Shown here piece by piece: positions 17,428 to 26,133 of a stretch of DNA of 64,000 nt (position 1 is the first letter of the stretch; each line of letters opens with the position of its first letter). This DNA comes from Maribacter sp. MMG018 (GTDB taxonomy: Bacteria; Bacteroidota; Bacteroidia; Flavobacteriales; Flavobacteriaceae). A program made the position numbers and the translations under genes. Under the pieces are notes generated by a model. The model made no database searches. It saw only the letters and a list, made by a program, of their open reading frames with translations, and was not told the DNA's origin. Where the stretch lies: positions 1-64,000 of the forward strand of contig NZ_JAGJEC010000001.1 in the NCBI RefSeq assembly GCF_018100785.1, read 5' to 3'.

Positions 17428-17901
17428 ATGAAATATCTATCAATTTTAATATTCACTTTATTCATTGCCGTAAGTGCATATGGGCAAACAAAAAATCAAA
17501 CAAAAATGGACAGTACAAAAACGGAACGATTTGAAAGGGGTTGGAAAAAACTAAAAGAGATTGACGGAGAGGCAGGAAAAAAAGTAATTGAAAGCTTAAA
17601 AGGCGTTTCGCCAGATTTAGCAAAATACACAATTGAATATCCTTTTGGAGATGTTTACAGCCGAGAAACCACTTTGAACAACCGAACAAAGGAAATTGCC
17701 GTTGTTGCAGCTTTAGCTGCAATGGGAAATGCAAGACCTCAATTAAAAGTACACATCAACGCCGCTTTGAATGTAGGAGTGACCGAAGAAGAATTGTCCG
17801 AAATTATGATTTTAATGTCGGTTTATGCAGGATTTCCTTCTGCTCTGAACGGAACTTTGGCATTGAAAGAGGTCATAGAGGAAAGAAAAATAAAAAAATA
17901 A
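17428..17901 (+). CDS. Exported carboxymuconolactone decarboxylase-like (AhpD-fold) protein
   Basis: ATG 17428 begins a signal peptide (MKYLSILIFTLFIAVSAYGQ); an in-frame TTG at 17413 is less likely. The 157-residue product shows CMD family blocks: 'LAKYTIEYPFGDVYSRETTLNNRTKEIAVVAALAAMG' and 'VHINAALNVGVTEEELSEIMILMSVYAGFP'. The AhpD Cys-x-x-Cys pair is absent and the conserved His is present, as in gamma-carboxymuconolactone decarboxylase relatives. Export of such a protein is unusual but seen in Bacteroidota. The stop TAA overlaps the AAC arm at 17900. Confidence 0.82.
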   Translation: MKYLSILIFTLFIAVSAYGQTKNQTKMDSTKTERFERGWKKLKEIDGEAGKKVIESLKGVSPDLAKYTIEYPFGDVYSRETTLNNRTKEIAVVAALAAMGNARPQLKVHINAALNVGVTEEELSEIMILMSVYAGFPSALNGTLALKEVIEERKIKK

Positions 17902-17935
17902 CTGCTTACAACATTATATATAAGCCGCAATAAGA
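17900..17935 (+). repeat. Left half of split attC-like site 16
   Basis: Left arm AACTGCTTACAAC (17900-17912) matches the right arm of site 15 (across AraC and CMD) at 11 of 13. It continues with ATTATATATAAGCCGCAATA, then the repeat structure stops. A matching right half is found at 35713-35755, about 17.8 kb further on. Confidence 0.7.
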
Positions 17936-18668
17936 AAAACCAGATTACCGAATGAGTGACACGTATTTCTGTTTCAGTGATGAAAACGGTGACTACAAAA
18001 GGGATATGACACCTAAACAGTTACGTAGACCTCCATTTTACGTTCGTACTACACTAATAATGAACGCAGAAACATGATTTTTTGTTTTTGCAAAAAACCA
18101 AAACGAAAGTTTGAGGTTTTGGAAAAAAAACAATGGACTAGGGGCATTGGGGATTTTGAAAGCCACAAATACCAATTAAGATAACGCCAATGTACCTTAC
18201 CATCTCAGTGCAGAAAATGGGCAGTACCTACAACTGCAGTGTGGGGAACTATGTGGAATCCTATCTTGGATAAAGGCCCATGCCAAAGAAAAGGACATGG
18301 CCTTTAAATTACTAAAGACATTGGCTACTGAAATCAATGGAGTAGGTTGCGCCCTATCATGTTCTTGCTTTACGCTTATCTGCCGGAACGCTACAAGAAC
18401 CTATAGGATCCATGTTCAAAAGTTATAGATGAGATTTGGTTAAGTTCCAGAATTTATTGATTTCATGTTACGAAACAAATAAACATCCTGCCCTTGCAAA
18501 TATTTATTCAAGCATTACGTATATAAATTGATCGTAGTCCACCACCAAGAAAATTACGCTTATATTTTCTGAAGGAGATTAAAAACCCGTATTTTGTTTT
18601 AAGTCAAACCTTTCAGCCAATAAGAAAATGAGCAAACCATACGTATTAAATTTTTTATTATTTTGATT
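17936..18668. other. Gene-free stretch with possible decayed coding remnants
   Basis: About 730 bases without an intact gene. An A/T-rich hairpin-like run lies near 18078-18112. From roughly 18208 to 18430 the base composition is less A+T-rich and short frames look protein-like (for example QYLQLQCGELCGILSWIKAH, and LLYAYLPERYKNL in another frame), as expected of a frameshifted gene relic. I cannot name the parent family. The final 70 bases probably hold the promoter of the sensor kinase. Confidence 0.35.
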
Positions 18669-20921
18669 ATGCATCTCTTATGTAAAATAGCCAACATAGG
18701 GATCAATAGAATTACGTCGATTTTTTGGAATCAAAATTCTCCTATCCAAACTTTTATTCTCATTTTTTTGCTAATCACAAGCACAGTAAGGGCACAGGAC
18801 ATTAAAATAGACAGCTTACAGAAAGAATTGGCATTTCATACCAAAAAAGACACTGCAAAAGTTAATTTGTTAATAGAGCTTTCTAAAAGTTATTCTACAT
18901 CAGATATAAACCGATCCAACGAAAAAGCTCAAGAAGCCTATGATTTGGCCAAAGAGCTTAATTACAAAAAGGGAGCTGCAAACAGTCTACTAAGATTAAG
19001 CAACAATGCCTTAAAAAACGGTGAACGAGACAATGCCGAAAACTATACGCTTAAAGCCTTCGAAATATGTAAGGAACTGAAGGACCCGGATTGTATTTAT
19101 GCTTCCTATACATCTTTGGGAAAAATAGCATACTTAAACGGTAAATTTGATAAGGCTGCCGACTTTTATAATACAGTACTTGAACTAAGCATTAAAAATG
19201 GTGACTCATTAGTTCAGGCAAATATGTATAATCAAATTGGAACCTCCAGGTACAGAAAAGGAAATTTTGATGAAGCTATCGACCTGTTTAAAAAGGCAGC
19301 TGATATAAGTGAACAATTAGGTGAGGAAAAATTAAACTTGGACATTTTAAACAACATTGGTGCTATTTGCCTTAATCAAGGTAGATATACAGAAGCCCTA
19401 ACTTATTTTAATAAGTGTTTGAGCATACATATTGCAAATGATGAAAAGGAAGATATTGCCGTTTCTTCTTATAACATAAGTGCGGTTTATTATGAATTGA
19501 AACAGTACGACAAAACACTAGATTATCTAGATATTGCACTAAATATTTATAGGGAATTAGATGATAAGAAACAGATTTCCAGAACATTGATCAACAAGGG
19601 TGCGGTTTATGCAGATTTAAAAGATTTTGAAAACGCCCTGTTGTATATGACAAAATCTATAAACCTTAGCAAAGAAATCAATGATAAAACAGAATTAAGT
19701 GGGGGTTATTTTCAACTTGGGGATTTGTACTTTTTAATGGATCAACCTAAAAATGCCTTAAAACATTATAAAGCTTGTTTAGAGATAAGTGAATCGATTG
19801 AGGATAAGATCTATAGCTGCCATGCCCATATTGGATTGGCAAAAACTTATGTTTCGCTCAAAGATTATTCCAATGCTCTAATACACGCCGAGAACGGAAA
19901 AAAAATAGCAAATGAACTAGAACTTCTGCCTCAGCAAATATTGGTATACAAAACAATGGCAACCATATATAAAGCAAAGGGGAACTATAAAAAAGCCCTT
20001 GAAAGTCATCAGCAATTCAAATTATTGAACGACAGCCTTTTTAACAAAGAAAATATCGAAAAAATTGCCCAGTTGGAATACGAATACAAATACAAGCAGG
20101 CATTGGATTCTGCTAGTATTCGCGAATTAAAACTTACCAAAACGGTAATGAGCACTTCACAAGACCTTGCAAAGACCAAACAAAATTACCTTTGGGCCGT
20201 TATCGGCATTTTGGTTATCTCTATCCTGTCAGGTTCTTTGGTATTCTATCAAAAATACAAGAACGTTAAAGTAAAAAACCAAAATATTATTACCGAACAA
20301 AGGTTATTGCGCTCGCAAATGACTCCACATTTTATATTTAATTCACTTTCAGTCTTGCAGGGCATGATCTTGAACAAAGAAGAGAAAAAATCAATTACCT
20401 ATCTATCAAAGTTCTCGAAACTACTACGACTTGTTCTAGAAAATTCAAGGGACAAAATAGTTCCCCTCATTCAAGAATTGGATGCCATAGACAATTATAT
20501 GATCTTACAAAATATGGATGCCAATTCACCTTATGACTATAGTTTAGTGGTGGATGAAAACATAAATATCAATCTCTTTTTGGTTCCTCCCATGCTCATT
20601 CAGCCCTTTATTGAAAATGCTATAGAACATGCTTTTTCTACTAATCAAGAACATCGGGAAATAGAGGTTCACCTCTCTTTTAAGGACAAAAAACTAAGCT
20701 GTGCCATAACGGACAATGGTATTGGAATCGATGCCATTTCAAATAAAACCAATACCAAAAAGAAATCGTTGGCCACCACCATTACCAGTGAGCGGCTAAA
20801 CCTTTTGGCCAAAGATTTCAACATGCCAGGATCCGTATTTGTCGAGGATAGAAAAAAATATAATGAGCAAGGAACCAAAGTTACTTTGATCATTCCCTAT
20901 AAAATAATAAAGAATTCATGA
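18669..20921 (+). CDS. TPR-containing LytS-type sensor histidine kinase
   Basis: This protein of about 750 residues has a signal-like hydrophobic segment (near residues 20-45, ending VRAQ) and about eight tetratricopeptide repeats (residues 80-470). A short coiled coil, one membrane helix (near 505-527) and a His_kinase (PF06580) module follow. The phosphorylated His is His554 in 'MTPHFIFNSL', with the ATP-binding block 'ITDNGIGID' downstream. The TPR region faces the periplasm and probably senses a protein or peptide. It overlaps the response regulator gene by four bases (ATGA), so the two are co-translated. ATG 18669 is chosen over TTG 18663. Confidence 0.9.
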   Translation: MHLLCKIANIGINRITSIFWNQNSPIQTFILIFLLITSTVRAQDIKIDSLQKELAFHTKKDTAKVNLLIELSKSYSTSDINRSNEKAQEAYDLAKELNYKKGAANSLLRLSNNALKNGERDNAENYTLKAFEICKELKDPDCIYASYTSLGKIAYLNGKFDKAADFYNTVLELSIKNGDSLVQANMYNQIGTSRYRKGNFDEAIDLFKKAADISEQLGEEKLNLDILNNIGAICLNQGRYTEALTYFNKCLSIHIANDEKEDIAVSSYNISAVYYELKQYDKTLDYLDIALNIYRELDDKKQISRTLINKGAVYADLKDFENALLYMTKSINLSKEINDKTELSGGYFQLGDLYFLMDQPKNALKHYKACLEISESIEDKIYSCHAHIGLAKTYVSLKDYSNALIHAENGKKIANELELLPQQILVYKTMATIYKAKGNYKKALESHQQFKLLNDSLFNKENIEKIAQLEYEYKYKQALDSASIRELKLTKTVMSTSQDLAKTKQNYLWAVIGILVISILSGSLVFYQKYKNVKVKNQNIITEQRLLRSQMTPHFIFNSLSVLQGMILNKEEKKSITYLSKFSKLLRLVLENSRDKIVPLIQELDAIDNYMILQNMDANSPYDYSLVVDENININLFLVPPMLIQPFIENAIEHAFSTNQEHREIEVHLSFKDKKLSCAITDNGIGIDAISNKTNTKKKSLATTITSERLNLLAKDFNMPGSVFVEDRKKYNEQGTKVTLIIPYKIIKNS

Positions 20922-21655
20922 AAGCACTTATCGTTGAGGACAAAGCCTATATTAGAAAAGGCTTGATAAATCTTTTGGAAACGGTTGAAACCAATATAGA
21001 AATCATAGGTGAATGTGCTACGGTCAAGGAGGCCGTTGTGGTCTCTAATGCCTGTAAACCAGAATTGATATTTCTGGACATAAATCTCACAGACGGTACT
21101 GGATTCGACTTTCTCGACCAAACCGAGCACCTTAGCTTCAAAACCATATTCATTACCGCCTATGAAGAATATGCTTTGAAGGCACTTAAGGCTGGTGCCG
21201 TAGATTATCTTTTAAAACCTGTTGACGTTGAAGAATTGGATTTGGCCTTAAAAAAGATAAAGACCTTACCTATTACCGAACAAAAAGAGCAAATAAATAC
21301 GGCAAAAAAAGTTTGGTATCAAGATGATGCTACTTTGGTTCTTTCGCTCAGCGACAGTTTTCAGGTCATAAACCTGCAAGAATTATTGTACTGCGAATCC
21401 GACAAGGGGTATACGACATTCTACTTGGCCAATAATAAAAAATACGTGGCTTCCAAACCATTAAAGGAATACGAGGAGAAACTTGAAAAAGTCAATTTCA
21501 CCCGGCCCCACCAGTCTTTCATGGTAAACTTGAAATTCATAGACAAATACGATAAGTCGGGCGTCATCTATTTAAAGAATGGTCAAAAAATTCCTGTCTC
21601 CTCCCGAAAAAAGGAAGCTTTTGTAACCACTTTTTTGAAATACAATAGTCATTGA
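20918..21655 (+). CDS. LytTR-family response regulator
   Basis: A 245-residue protein with an N-terminal receiver domain (phosphoacceptor Asp54 in 'FLDINLTDG', Thr in FITAYEEYALKA, Lys in YLLKPVD). The C-terminal LytTR DNA-binding domain carries 'LYCESDKGYTTFYL' and 'FTRPHQSFMVNLKFI'. It is the cognate partner of the overlapping TPR kinase. The targets are unknown; the small membrane protein and lipoprotein genes just downstream are candidates by position. Confidence 0.93.
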   Translation: MKALIVEDKAYIRKGLINLLETVETNIEIIGECATVKEAVVVSNACKPELIFLDINLTDGTGFDFLDQTEHLSFKTIFITAYEEYALKALKAGAVDYLLKPVDVEELDLALKKIKTLPITEQKEQINTAKKVWYQDDATLVLSLSDSFQVINLQELLYCESDKGYTTFYLANNKKYVASKPLKEYEEKLEKVNFTRPHQSFMVNLKFIDKYDKSGVIYLKNGQKIPVSSRKKEAFVTTFLKYNSH

Positions 21656-21886
21656 GAACTATTGCCCCAATGATCAAGATTACCGGAAATAGCTATCTCT
21701 TCAAAAACGCATATTTCCTTACTTCGCACGAATAATGATTCCCGGCTCACGAAAATAGATTGGCTATTTCATAGGAAATGCCATTGACCCATCTTTACCC
21801 TGACCAAACCATTTCTTACTTAAGCCCGCTTCGAAAATCACACTTTTCCAATGGTGCTTATCAAGAAATATTAAAATCAAATCTTA

Positions 21887-22096
21887 ATGGAAAACATCAA
21901 ATCCAAACTAGGCCAAGGAGGCCTTGTACTTGCAGCTATGGGCCTAATTTCTGCCCTTTTGTCAATTTTTAATTACAACATCAGATTACTTGCTTGGATA
22001 GATAGCTGGGGCAGTACCACGGGATGGGTGCTCAGGATAGTATTGATTCTAGCAGGTGGCGCGCTGTTTTTTCTATTTGGAAAAGCAGAAGAGTAA
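21887..22096 (+). CDS. Small two-helix membrane protein
   Basis: A 69-residue protein with two hydrophobic segments (about residues 10-29 and 44-64) joined by a WIDSWGSTTGW loop and a short charged tail. No family is recognised, though proteins of this size and layout are common in Flavobacteriia. The 230-base gap upstream has no gene, suggesting its own promoter. It lies 29 bases before the next lipoprotein gene, so they probably form an operon. Confidence 0.65.
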   Translation: MENIKSKLGQGGLVLAAMGLISALLSIFNYNIRLLAWIDSWGSTTGWVLRIVLILAGGALFFLFGKAEE

Positions 22097-22125
22097 GAGT
22101 CAATCAACATAAAAAAAGTATAAAA

Positions 22126-22686
22126 ATGAAAATACAGTTGATAATTTTAATGATAGCGATAACACTGGTTTCCTGTGGAGGAGACACGACAAAACTACCT
22201 GCCAACGCCGATGGCTTTGCGGGCATTGAGAAAGAACTGAAAAGTGAATTTGGGGATAGTGCCTACTATACGGATTTGACTATCATTTACAATGAAACCA
22301 TCGGTAATAGCATTTCGACCACGGTAACCGATGCCCCTGAATCGTTAAAAATGGGGCAATGGACCTACTCATTGGGCAACTGGAACCAAACTTCCGAAGT
22401 AACCTTGGAAATACCAGAGGGTACCAAGGCGGCAGATTTTATGTTTCAATTGGGTGAAAAAATCAGTCTTGGGAAATTAGGAGAACTCGTTGAAAAATCG
22501 AGTGAGCAATTAAAGGCGGAGAAAGACATCGAGAACCCCCGACTTGAAATGGCTTTTGTCAAATACCCAAAGAACGGTGATGTGAGTGATGCCCAATACA
22601 TCGTAAAACTGCAGCCTGAAAATGGGGGGACTTCTTTTACTTTTTCATACAAAATGGACGGTTCATTAATTGAAATGGACTACTAA
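22126..22686 (+). CDS. Lipoprotein of unknown function
   Basis: ATG 22126 starts a lipoprotein leader (MKIQLIILMIAITLVSC, lipid-modified Cys17). The rest (186 residues in total) is acidic, with an 'TDLTIIYNETIGNSISTTVTD' segment, a helical stretch with LGKLGELVEKSSEQLKAE, and a final beta part. Frames starting further upstream overlap the small membrane protein and are not real. No family is assigned. Confidence 0.75.
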   Translation: MKIQLIILMIAITLVSCGGDTTKLPANADGFAGIEKELKSEFGDSAYYTDLTIIYNETIGNSISTTVTDAPESLKMGQWTYSLGNWNQTSEVTLEIPEGTKAADFMFQLGEKISLGKLGELVEKSSEQLKAEKDIENPRLEMAFVKYPKNGDVSDAQYIVKLQPENGGTSFTFSYKMDGSLIEMDY

Positions 22687-22732
22687 AATTCCGAACCTAT
22701 TCCTCAATTAAATTAATTTAACCAAAACAATC

Positions 22733-24424
22733 ATGAACAATAAACTTAAAACTATTTACTTGGCCGTAAGTGTACTTTTTCTATGTGTTGCCTGCAACAA
22801 TGATGATGATGGAGCTGTAACCGTAACACTGTCGGATTTAGAGGTAACCCTAGATGAAAATCCCCAAGAAGGTGATCCCGTGGGCACCGTACAAACCGAT
22901 GTTTCCACCACAAATTTTAATATCGTCTCACAAGCACCTGCGGGAGCTTTGAATATTGACGGTTCTACTGGTGAACTTACTGTAGCCAATGCGACCTTAT
23001 TCGATTTCGAGACTCATCCTACGATTACGGCAACCGTTACCGCGGACAATGCTGAAAATTCAGCAAGCATTACCATAAACTTGAATAATGTGAATGAGGT
23101 TTCCGCTCAGAATTTAGAGGTGACCATAGATGAAAATCCTGCCGAAGGGCAAGTTATAGGCAGTCTTCAGACCATTGGCAATGCTTCGGGCTTTGCCATT
23201 ACGTCCCAGACACCGAGCGGTGCTATGGATATTGATTTCAATTCGGGCGAACTTACCGTATTGGATGCTTCGCTATTCGACTTTGAAACCAATCCTGTAC
23301 TGACAGCGACCGTTTCTATTGAAGATGCAGATAATCCGGTAACCGTTACGGTGAACCTTGAGAATGTAATTGAAGTAACGGCCCAAGACCTTACGGTCTC
23401 CATTGATGAAAATCCAACGGACGGACAGGTTTTAGGAACGGTACAGGCCAACAGCAATAGTACTTTAGCGTTTTCATTTACCTCGCAATCACCCATGGGC
23501 GCCATGACCATTGATGCCGCTTCGGGAGAATTAACGGTAATTGACCCCAACCTATTCGATTTTGAGACCAACCCCGTGATTACAGCTGAGATTTCAGTGA
23601 CAGATGGTGCAGAAACAGCTACGGCCACGGCCACCATCAATCTAAACGATGTAGACGAAGTATCTGCCACAAATACGGATTTGACCATAGATGAAAACCC
23701 TTCCAATGGCGATGTTGTGGGAACCATACAGGCCAGTGGTTCCAATTTAATATATACCATTACGTTCCAGAATCCAGCTGGTGCATTTACGATAGATCAG
23801 AATACAGGTGAATTGTCCGTAGCGGATGAAACCCTTTTCGATTTTGAAACCAACCCCAATATGTTGGCCACCATTTCGGTAAGCAATGGTACCGAAACAG
23901 TTTCCGCCAATGCGTTCGTAGAACTTAATGACTTGAACGAGATTGGGGAATTCAAGTATGGTGGTGTTATTTTTTGGATAGACCCTGCAAGTAACAATAG
24001 TGAAGGCTTGGTTTGTGCAATTTCAGGTCTAACCGTTAACGCCTGGGGTTGTTCAGGTATACTAACAGGGGCTTCTGGAAGTGGTATCGGAACAGGAGAA
24101 ACCAATTCTGAGGCAATTATTGCCGCAGGTTGTATTCCATCTGCCGCATTAACTATTTCCAATTTGGATTGGAATGGTTATGATGATTGGTTTTTACCAA
24201 GTGTGGATGAATTCAATGAAATAGCGATAAACTACGACGATTACATTGCACCGACGATACTCGCCAATGGAGGAAGCGCCCTTTTTAGTACAGTATGGAC
24301 TTCTACAGAAGTTAATGCAAATGATGCTTATATAGCTTTTTTAGGGGGTAGTGCTCCCATAGCCCTTCCTAAAAATACTGCAAATTTCACCGTATTGCCA
24401 ATCCGGTCTTTTACCGACTTTTAA
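22733..24424 (+). CDS. Surface lipoprotein with four cadherin-like repeats and a DUF1566/Lcl-like domain
   Basis: The 563-residue protein has a lipoprotein leader ending FLCVAC. Four repeats of about 88 residues follow (near 35-120, 121-210, 211-305, 306-385). Each has a (D/S)IDENP-x-xGxxVG opening, a GA-x-x-ID-x-x-(S/T)GEL(T/S)V centre and a (L/F)FDFET(N/H)P block, which are Ca-binding cadherin/cadherin-like signatures. The last 170 residues resemble the Lcl/DUF1566 C-terminal domain (GGVIFWIDP, NGYDDWFLPSVDE, VWTSTE). It is probably a surface adhesin. A strong terminator follows 12 bases after the stop. Confidence 0.85.
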   Translation: MNNKLKTIYLAVSVLFLCVACNNDDDGAVTVTLSDLEVTLDENPQEGDPVGTVQTDVSTTNFNIVSQAPAGALNIDGSTGELTVANATLFDFETHPTITATVTADNAENSASITINLNNVNEVSAQNLEVTIDENPAEGQVIGSLQTIGNASGFAITSQTPSGAMDIDFNSGELTVLDASLFDFETNPVLTATVSIEDADNPVTVTVNLENVIEVTAQDLTVSIDENPTDGQVLGTVQANSNSTLAFSFTSQSPMGAMTIDAASGELTVIDPNLFDFETNPVITAEISVTDGAETATATATINLNDVDEVSATNTDLTIDENPSNGDVVGTIQASGSNLIYTITFQNPAGAFTIDQNTGELSVADETLFDFETNPNMLATISVSNGTETVSANAFVELNDLNEIGEFKYGGVIFWIDPASNNSEGLVCAISGLTVNAWGCSGILTGASGSGIGTGETNSEAIIAAGCIPSAALTISNLDWNGYDDWFLPSVDEFNEIAINYDDYIAPTILANGGSALFSTVWTSTEVNANDAYIAFLGGSAPIALPKNTANFTVLPIRSFTDF

Positions 24425-24436
24425 AAACAAAGCACC

Positions 24437-24475
24437 GCCACAGATGGTCAAAACCATCTGTGGCTTTTTATTTAT
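24437..24475 (+). terminator. Rho-independent terminator
   Basis: A perfect 12-base stem, GCCACAGATGGT (24437-24448) and ACCATCTGTGGC (24453-24464), with a CAAA loop and a T-rich tail, directly after the cadherin-repeat gene. It separates that gene from the operon starting at 24495. Confidence 0.93.
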
Positions 24476-24494
24476 AACCAAAATCATACAACCA

Positions 24495-24881
24495 ATGGAG
24501 AACTTAATTCAAATAAAACAACCATACAATTCTTTAGAGGAACTCTATGAAGTCTTAAAAAAAGAATCCGGTTTTGAGTGTTCAAAAGAATATGATGTTT
24601 GGGAACATCGTACGGACACCAGCGGACAAATGGCACAATGTATTGTACTTAAAAAAAGTGGCATGCACGCTGTTAAGTTACTTTTTGTGAATGAAAACAC
24701 GGTGAAAGTAAACCATATCATTCCCAATAAACTAATGCACGCCTATTTCGGAAAAAGTGTAAAGGCTCGCAGAAGCATCTTAGAAGTGATTACCGGAGCC
24801 ATAAAACAGGCCGTCTTGGTAAAATCGCAGCAGCAAGCCTTTGAGGAATTGGAGGGCAAAATTAAAAGTTTAGCGGCCTAA
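24495..24881 (+). CDS. Small protein of unknown function heading the protease/LemA operon
   Basis: ATG 24495 is used; an in-frame ATG at 24444 lies inside the terminator hairpin. The 128-residue product is soluble, with an N-terminal helix (SLEELYEVLKKES), a central beta part (AQCIVLKKSGMHAVKLLFVNENTVKVNHIIP) and a helical end with an Ala/Gln-rich coiled coil. No signal peptide. The family is not recognised. It is the first gene after the terminator and likely first in a transcript that runs to 35641. Confidence 0.65.
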   Translation: MENLIQIKQPYNSLEELYEVLKKESGFECSKEYDVWEHRTDTSGQMAQCIVLKKSGMHAVKLLFVNENTVKVNHIIPNKLMHAYFGKSVKARRSILEVITGAIKQAVLVKSQQQAFEELEGKIKSLAA

Positions 24882-24917
24882 AATTAATAATGTAATCCAA
24901 TTAATCACATAACAATA

Positions 24918-26123
24918 ATGGATAAAAGCAACAAGTATTTTCCACCAATACATCCTAAAAAATCATCGACAAGGCAGGATGAAAAATGGGACGAGGCAGT
25001 AGCTCTTTTTAACAGTAAACAATATAACGAGGTAGTGCCTACCCTATTGGATTATGTCGGGAATCATCTTTCCGGCAAAAAAAAAGGTGACACCTACGAA
25101 ATACCCCATGGGTCGGTAGTGGTATCCATTACCCAAACAACTGATGAACTGTTGATCAAATGTCCTTTTTTGAACATAAAAAATGCCAAAAAAGTACCCA
25201 TGATGCGAAAATTGGCAGAACTCAGAATGTATCCGCTCAATTTGACCAATATAGTCTTGGACAATCATTTGGTGTATTTTTCTTTTTCATGTCCAATAAG
25301 TCTTTGTGAACCGTACAAAATCTATGGGGTGCTTCGGGAAATATGCTATTACGCAGATAGCTATGACGACGAGTTTATAGAAAAATTTGGTGCAGCCCAC
25401 ATACAAGAGCCAAAAACAACCCCTTTTCCAGAAAACAGTAAACAGGAAGCTTACGATAATTATCTAAAAATTTTGGACGATGGCCTACAACGATTTGACC
25501 GGTACATGGAAAAACGGCATGGAAACAATGCATGGTACATGTTGAACATCACCTTAAAAAAGATAGAGTTTCATGCAGAGCCCCAAGGGTATGTACGTAC
25601 CCTATTGGAAAAGGCGATAGACGGACTTTTTGATGGTAGGCTACCATTTCATGACCGATTGCTGAATGGAAAATCGGCCTTGGAAAAATTGAAAGAACTC
25701 CCTAAGGAGCAATTCATGGCCGACCTCTATCAGACAGAAACCTTTATTCCCTATAAATACAGCGGAAAAAAGGAAAACATCAGAGAAAATTGGCAAGAAA
25801 ATTATGAAGAAGCGCAGGAAATGATCGCCAACTCCAGATTCGAGGATGCTTCCAATCTTATACAGTCCTGTTTTTACAATATGTTCTTTTACAATTTGGT
25901 AAACGAAGAAATCAGCAAACCCATCACCGACGCCCTATCACAAGCTAGTGATTTGCCATGGAGCCAAGCGGCCCCCATCCTTTTAAAGGGTATGCAAGAC
26001 ATCATGGAAGATACCTTTATGGATGCCGATTACGGTATGGACCTTACAAAACTGATGGGCGAACAAATGCAACAATCTATGGCGGCCATGCAAAAGATCA
26101 TGGCAAACTTTAAAACCAATTAA
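24918..26123 (+). CDS. YbjN/type III chaperone-fold-like cytoplasmic protein
   Basis: This 401-residue protein lacks signal or membrane segments. Residues about 55-160 ('GSVVVSITQTTDELLIKCPFL', 'MMRKLAELRMYPLNLTNIVL', 'YFSFSCPISLCEPYKIYGVLREICYYAD') follow the strand-helix pattern of YbjN / type III secretion chaperone-like domains, which bind partner proteins. The rest is helical, ending in a Met/Gln-rich tail. It lies 10 bases upstream of the trypsin-like protease gene, whose C-terminal domain seems to have the same fold, so the two may interact. The assignment rests on pattern only. Confidence 0.62.
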   Translation: MDKSNKYFPPIHPKKSSTRQDEKWDEAVALFNSKQYNEVVPTLLDYVGNHLSGKKKGDTYEIPHGSVVVSITQTTDELLIKCPFLNIKNAKKVPMMRKLAELRMYPLNLTNIVLDNHLVYFSFSCPISLCEPYKIYGVLREICYYADSYDDEFIEKFGAAHIQEPKTTPFPENSKQEAYDNYLKILDDGLQRFDRYMEKRHGNNAWYMLNITLKKIEFHAEPQGYVRTLLEKAIDGLFDGRLPFHDRLLNGKSALEKLKELPKEQFMADLYQTETFIPYKYSGKKENIRENWQENYEEAQEMIANSRFEDASNLIQSCFYNMFFYNLVNEEISKPITDALSQASDLPWSQAAPILLKGMQDIMEDTFMDADYGMDLTKLMGEQMQQSMAAMQKIMANFKTN

Positions 26124-26133
26124 GCAAGGAATC

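Larger units (their letters stand above)
9..17912 (+). other. Integron-like gene-cassette array, block I
   Basis: Fifteen consecutive cassettes all read on the + strand and are separated by attC-like palindromes 1 to 15, closed by the left half of site 16. For each cassette the 13-base GTT arm in front is the reverse complement (10-12 of 13) of the AAC arm behind it, whereas the two arms of a single palindrome are unrelated beyond GTT/AAC. In integrons this arises because recombination at G^TT gives each cassette both of its own arms. No integrase gene is present here. The interpretation as a CALIN-like array is inference; the arm pairing is read directly from the sequence. Confidence 0.8.

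Noticed and set aside
18669-21655. Integrase or recombinase within the inserted block
   Set aside because: All genes of the block were read; none shows the R-H-R-Y pattern of tyrosine recombinases or a serine recombinase fold.
22756-24162. Minus-strand ORFs opposite the cadherin-repeat gene
   Set aside because: Mirror frames of a repetitive gene; the + strand frame has a lipoprotein leader and recognisable domains.
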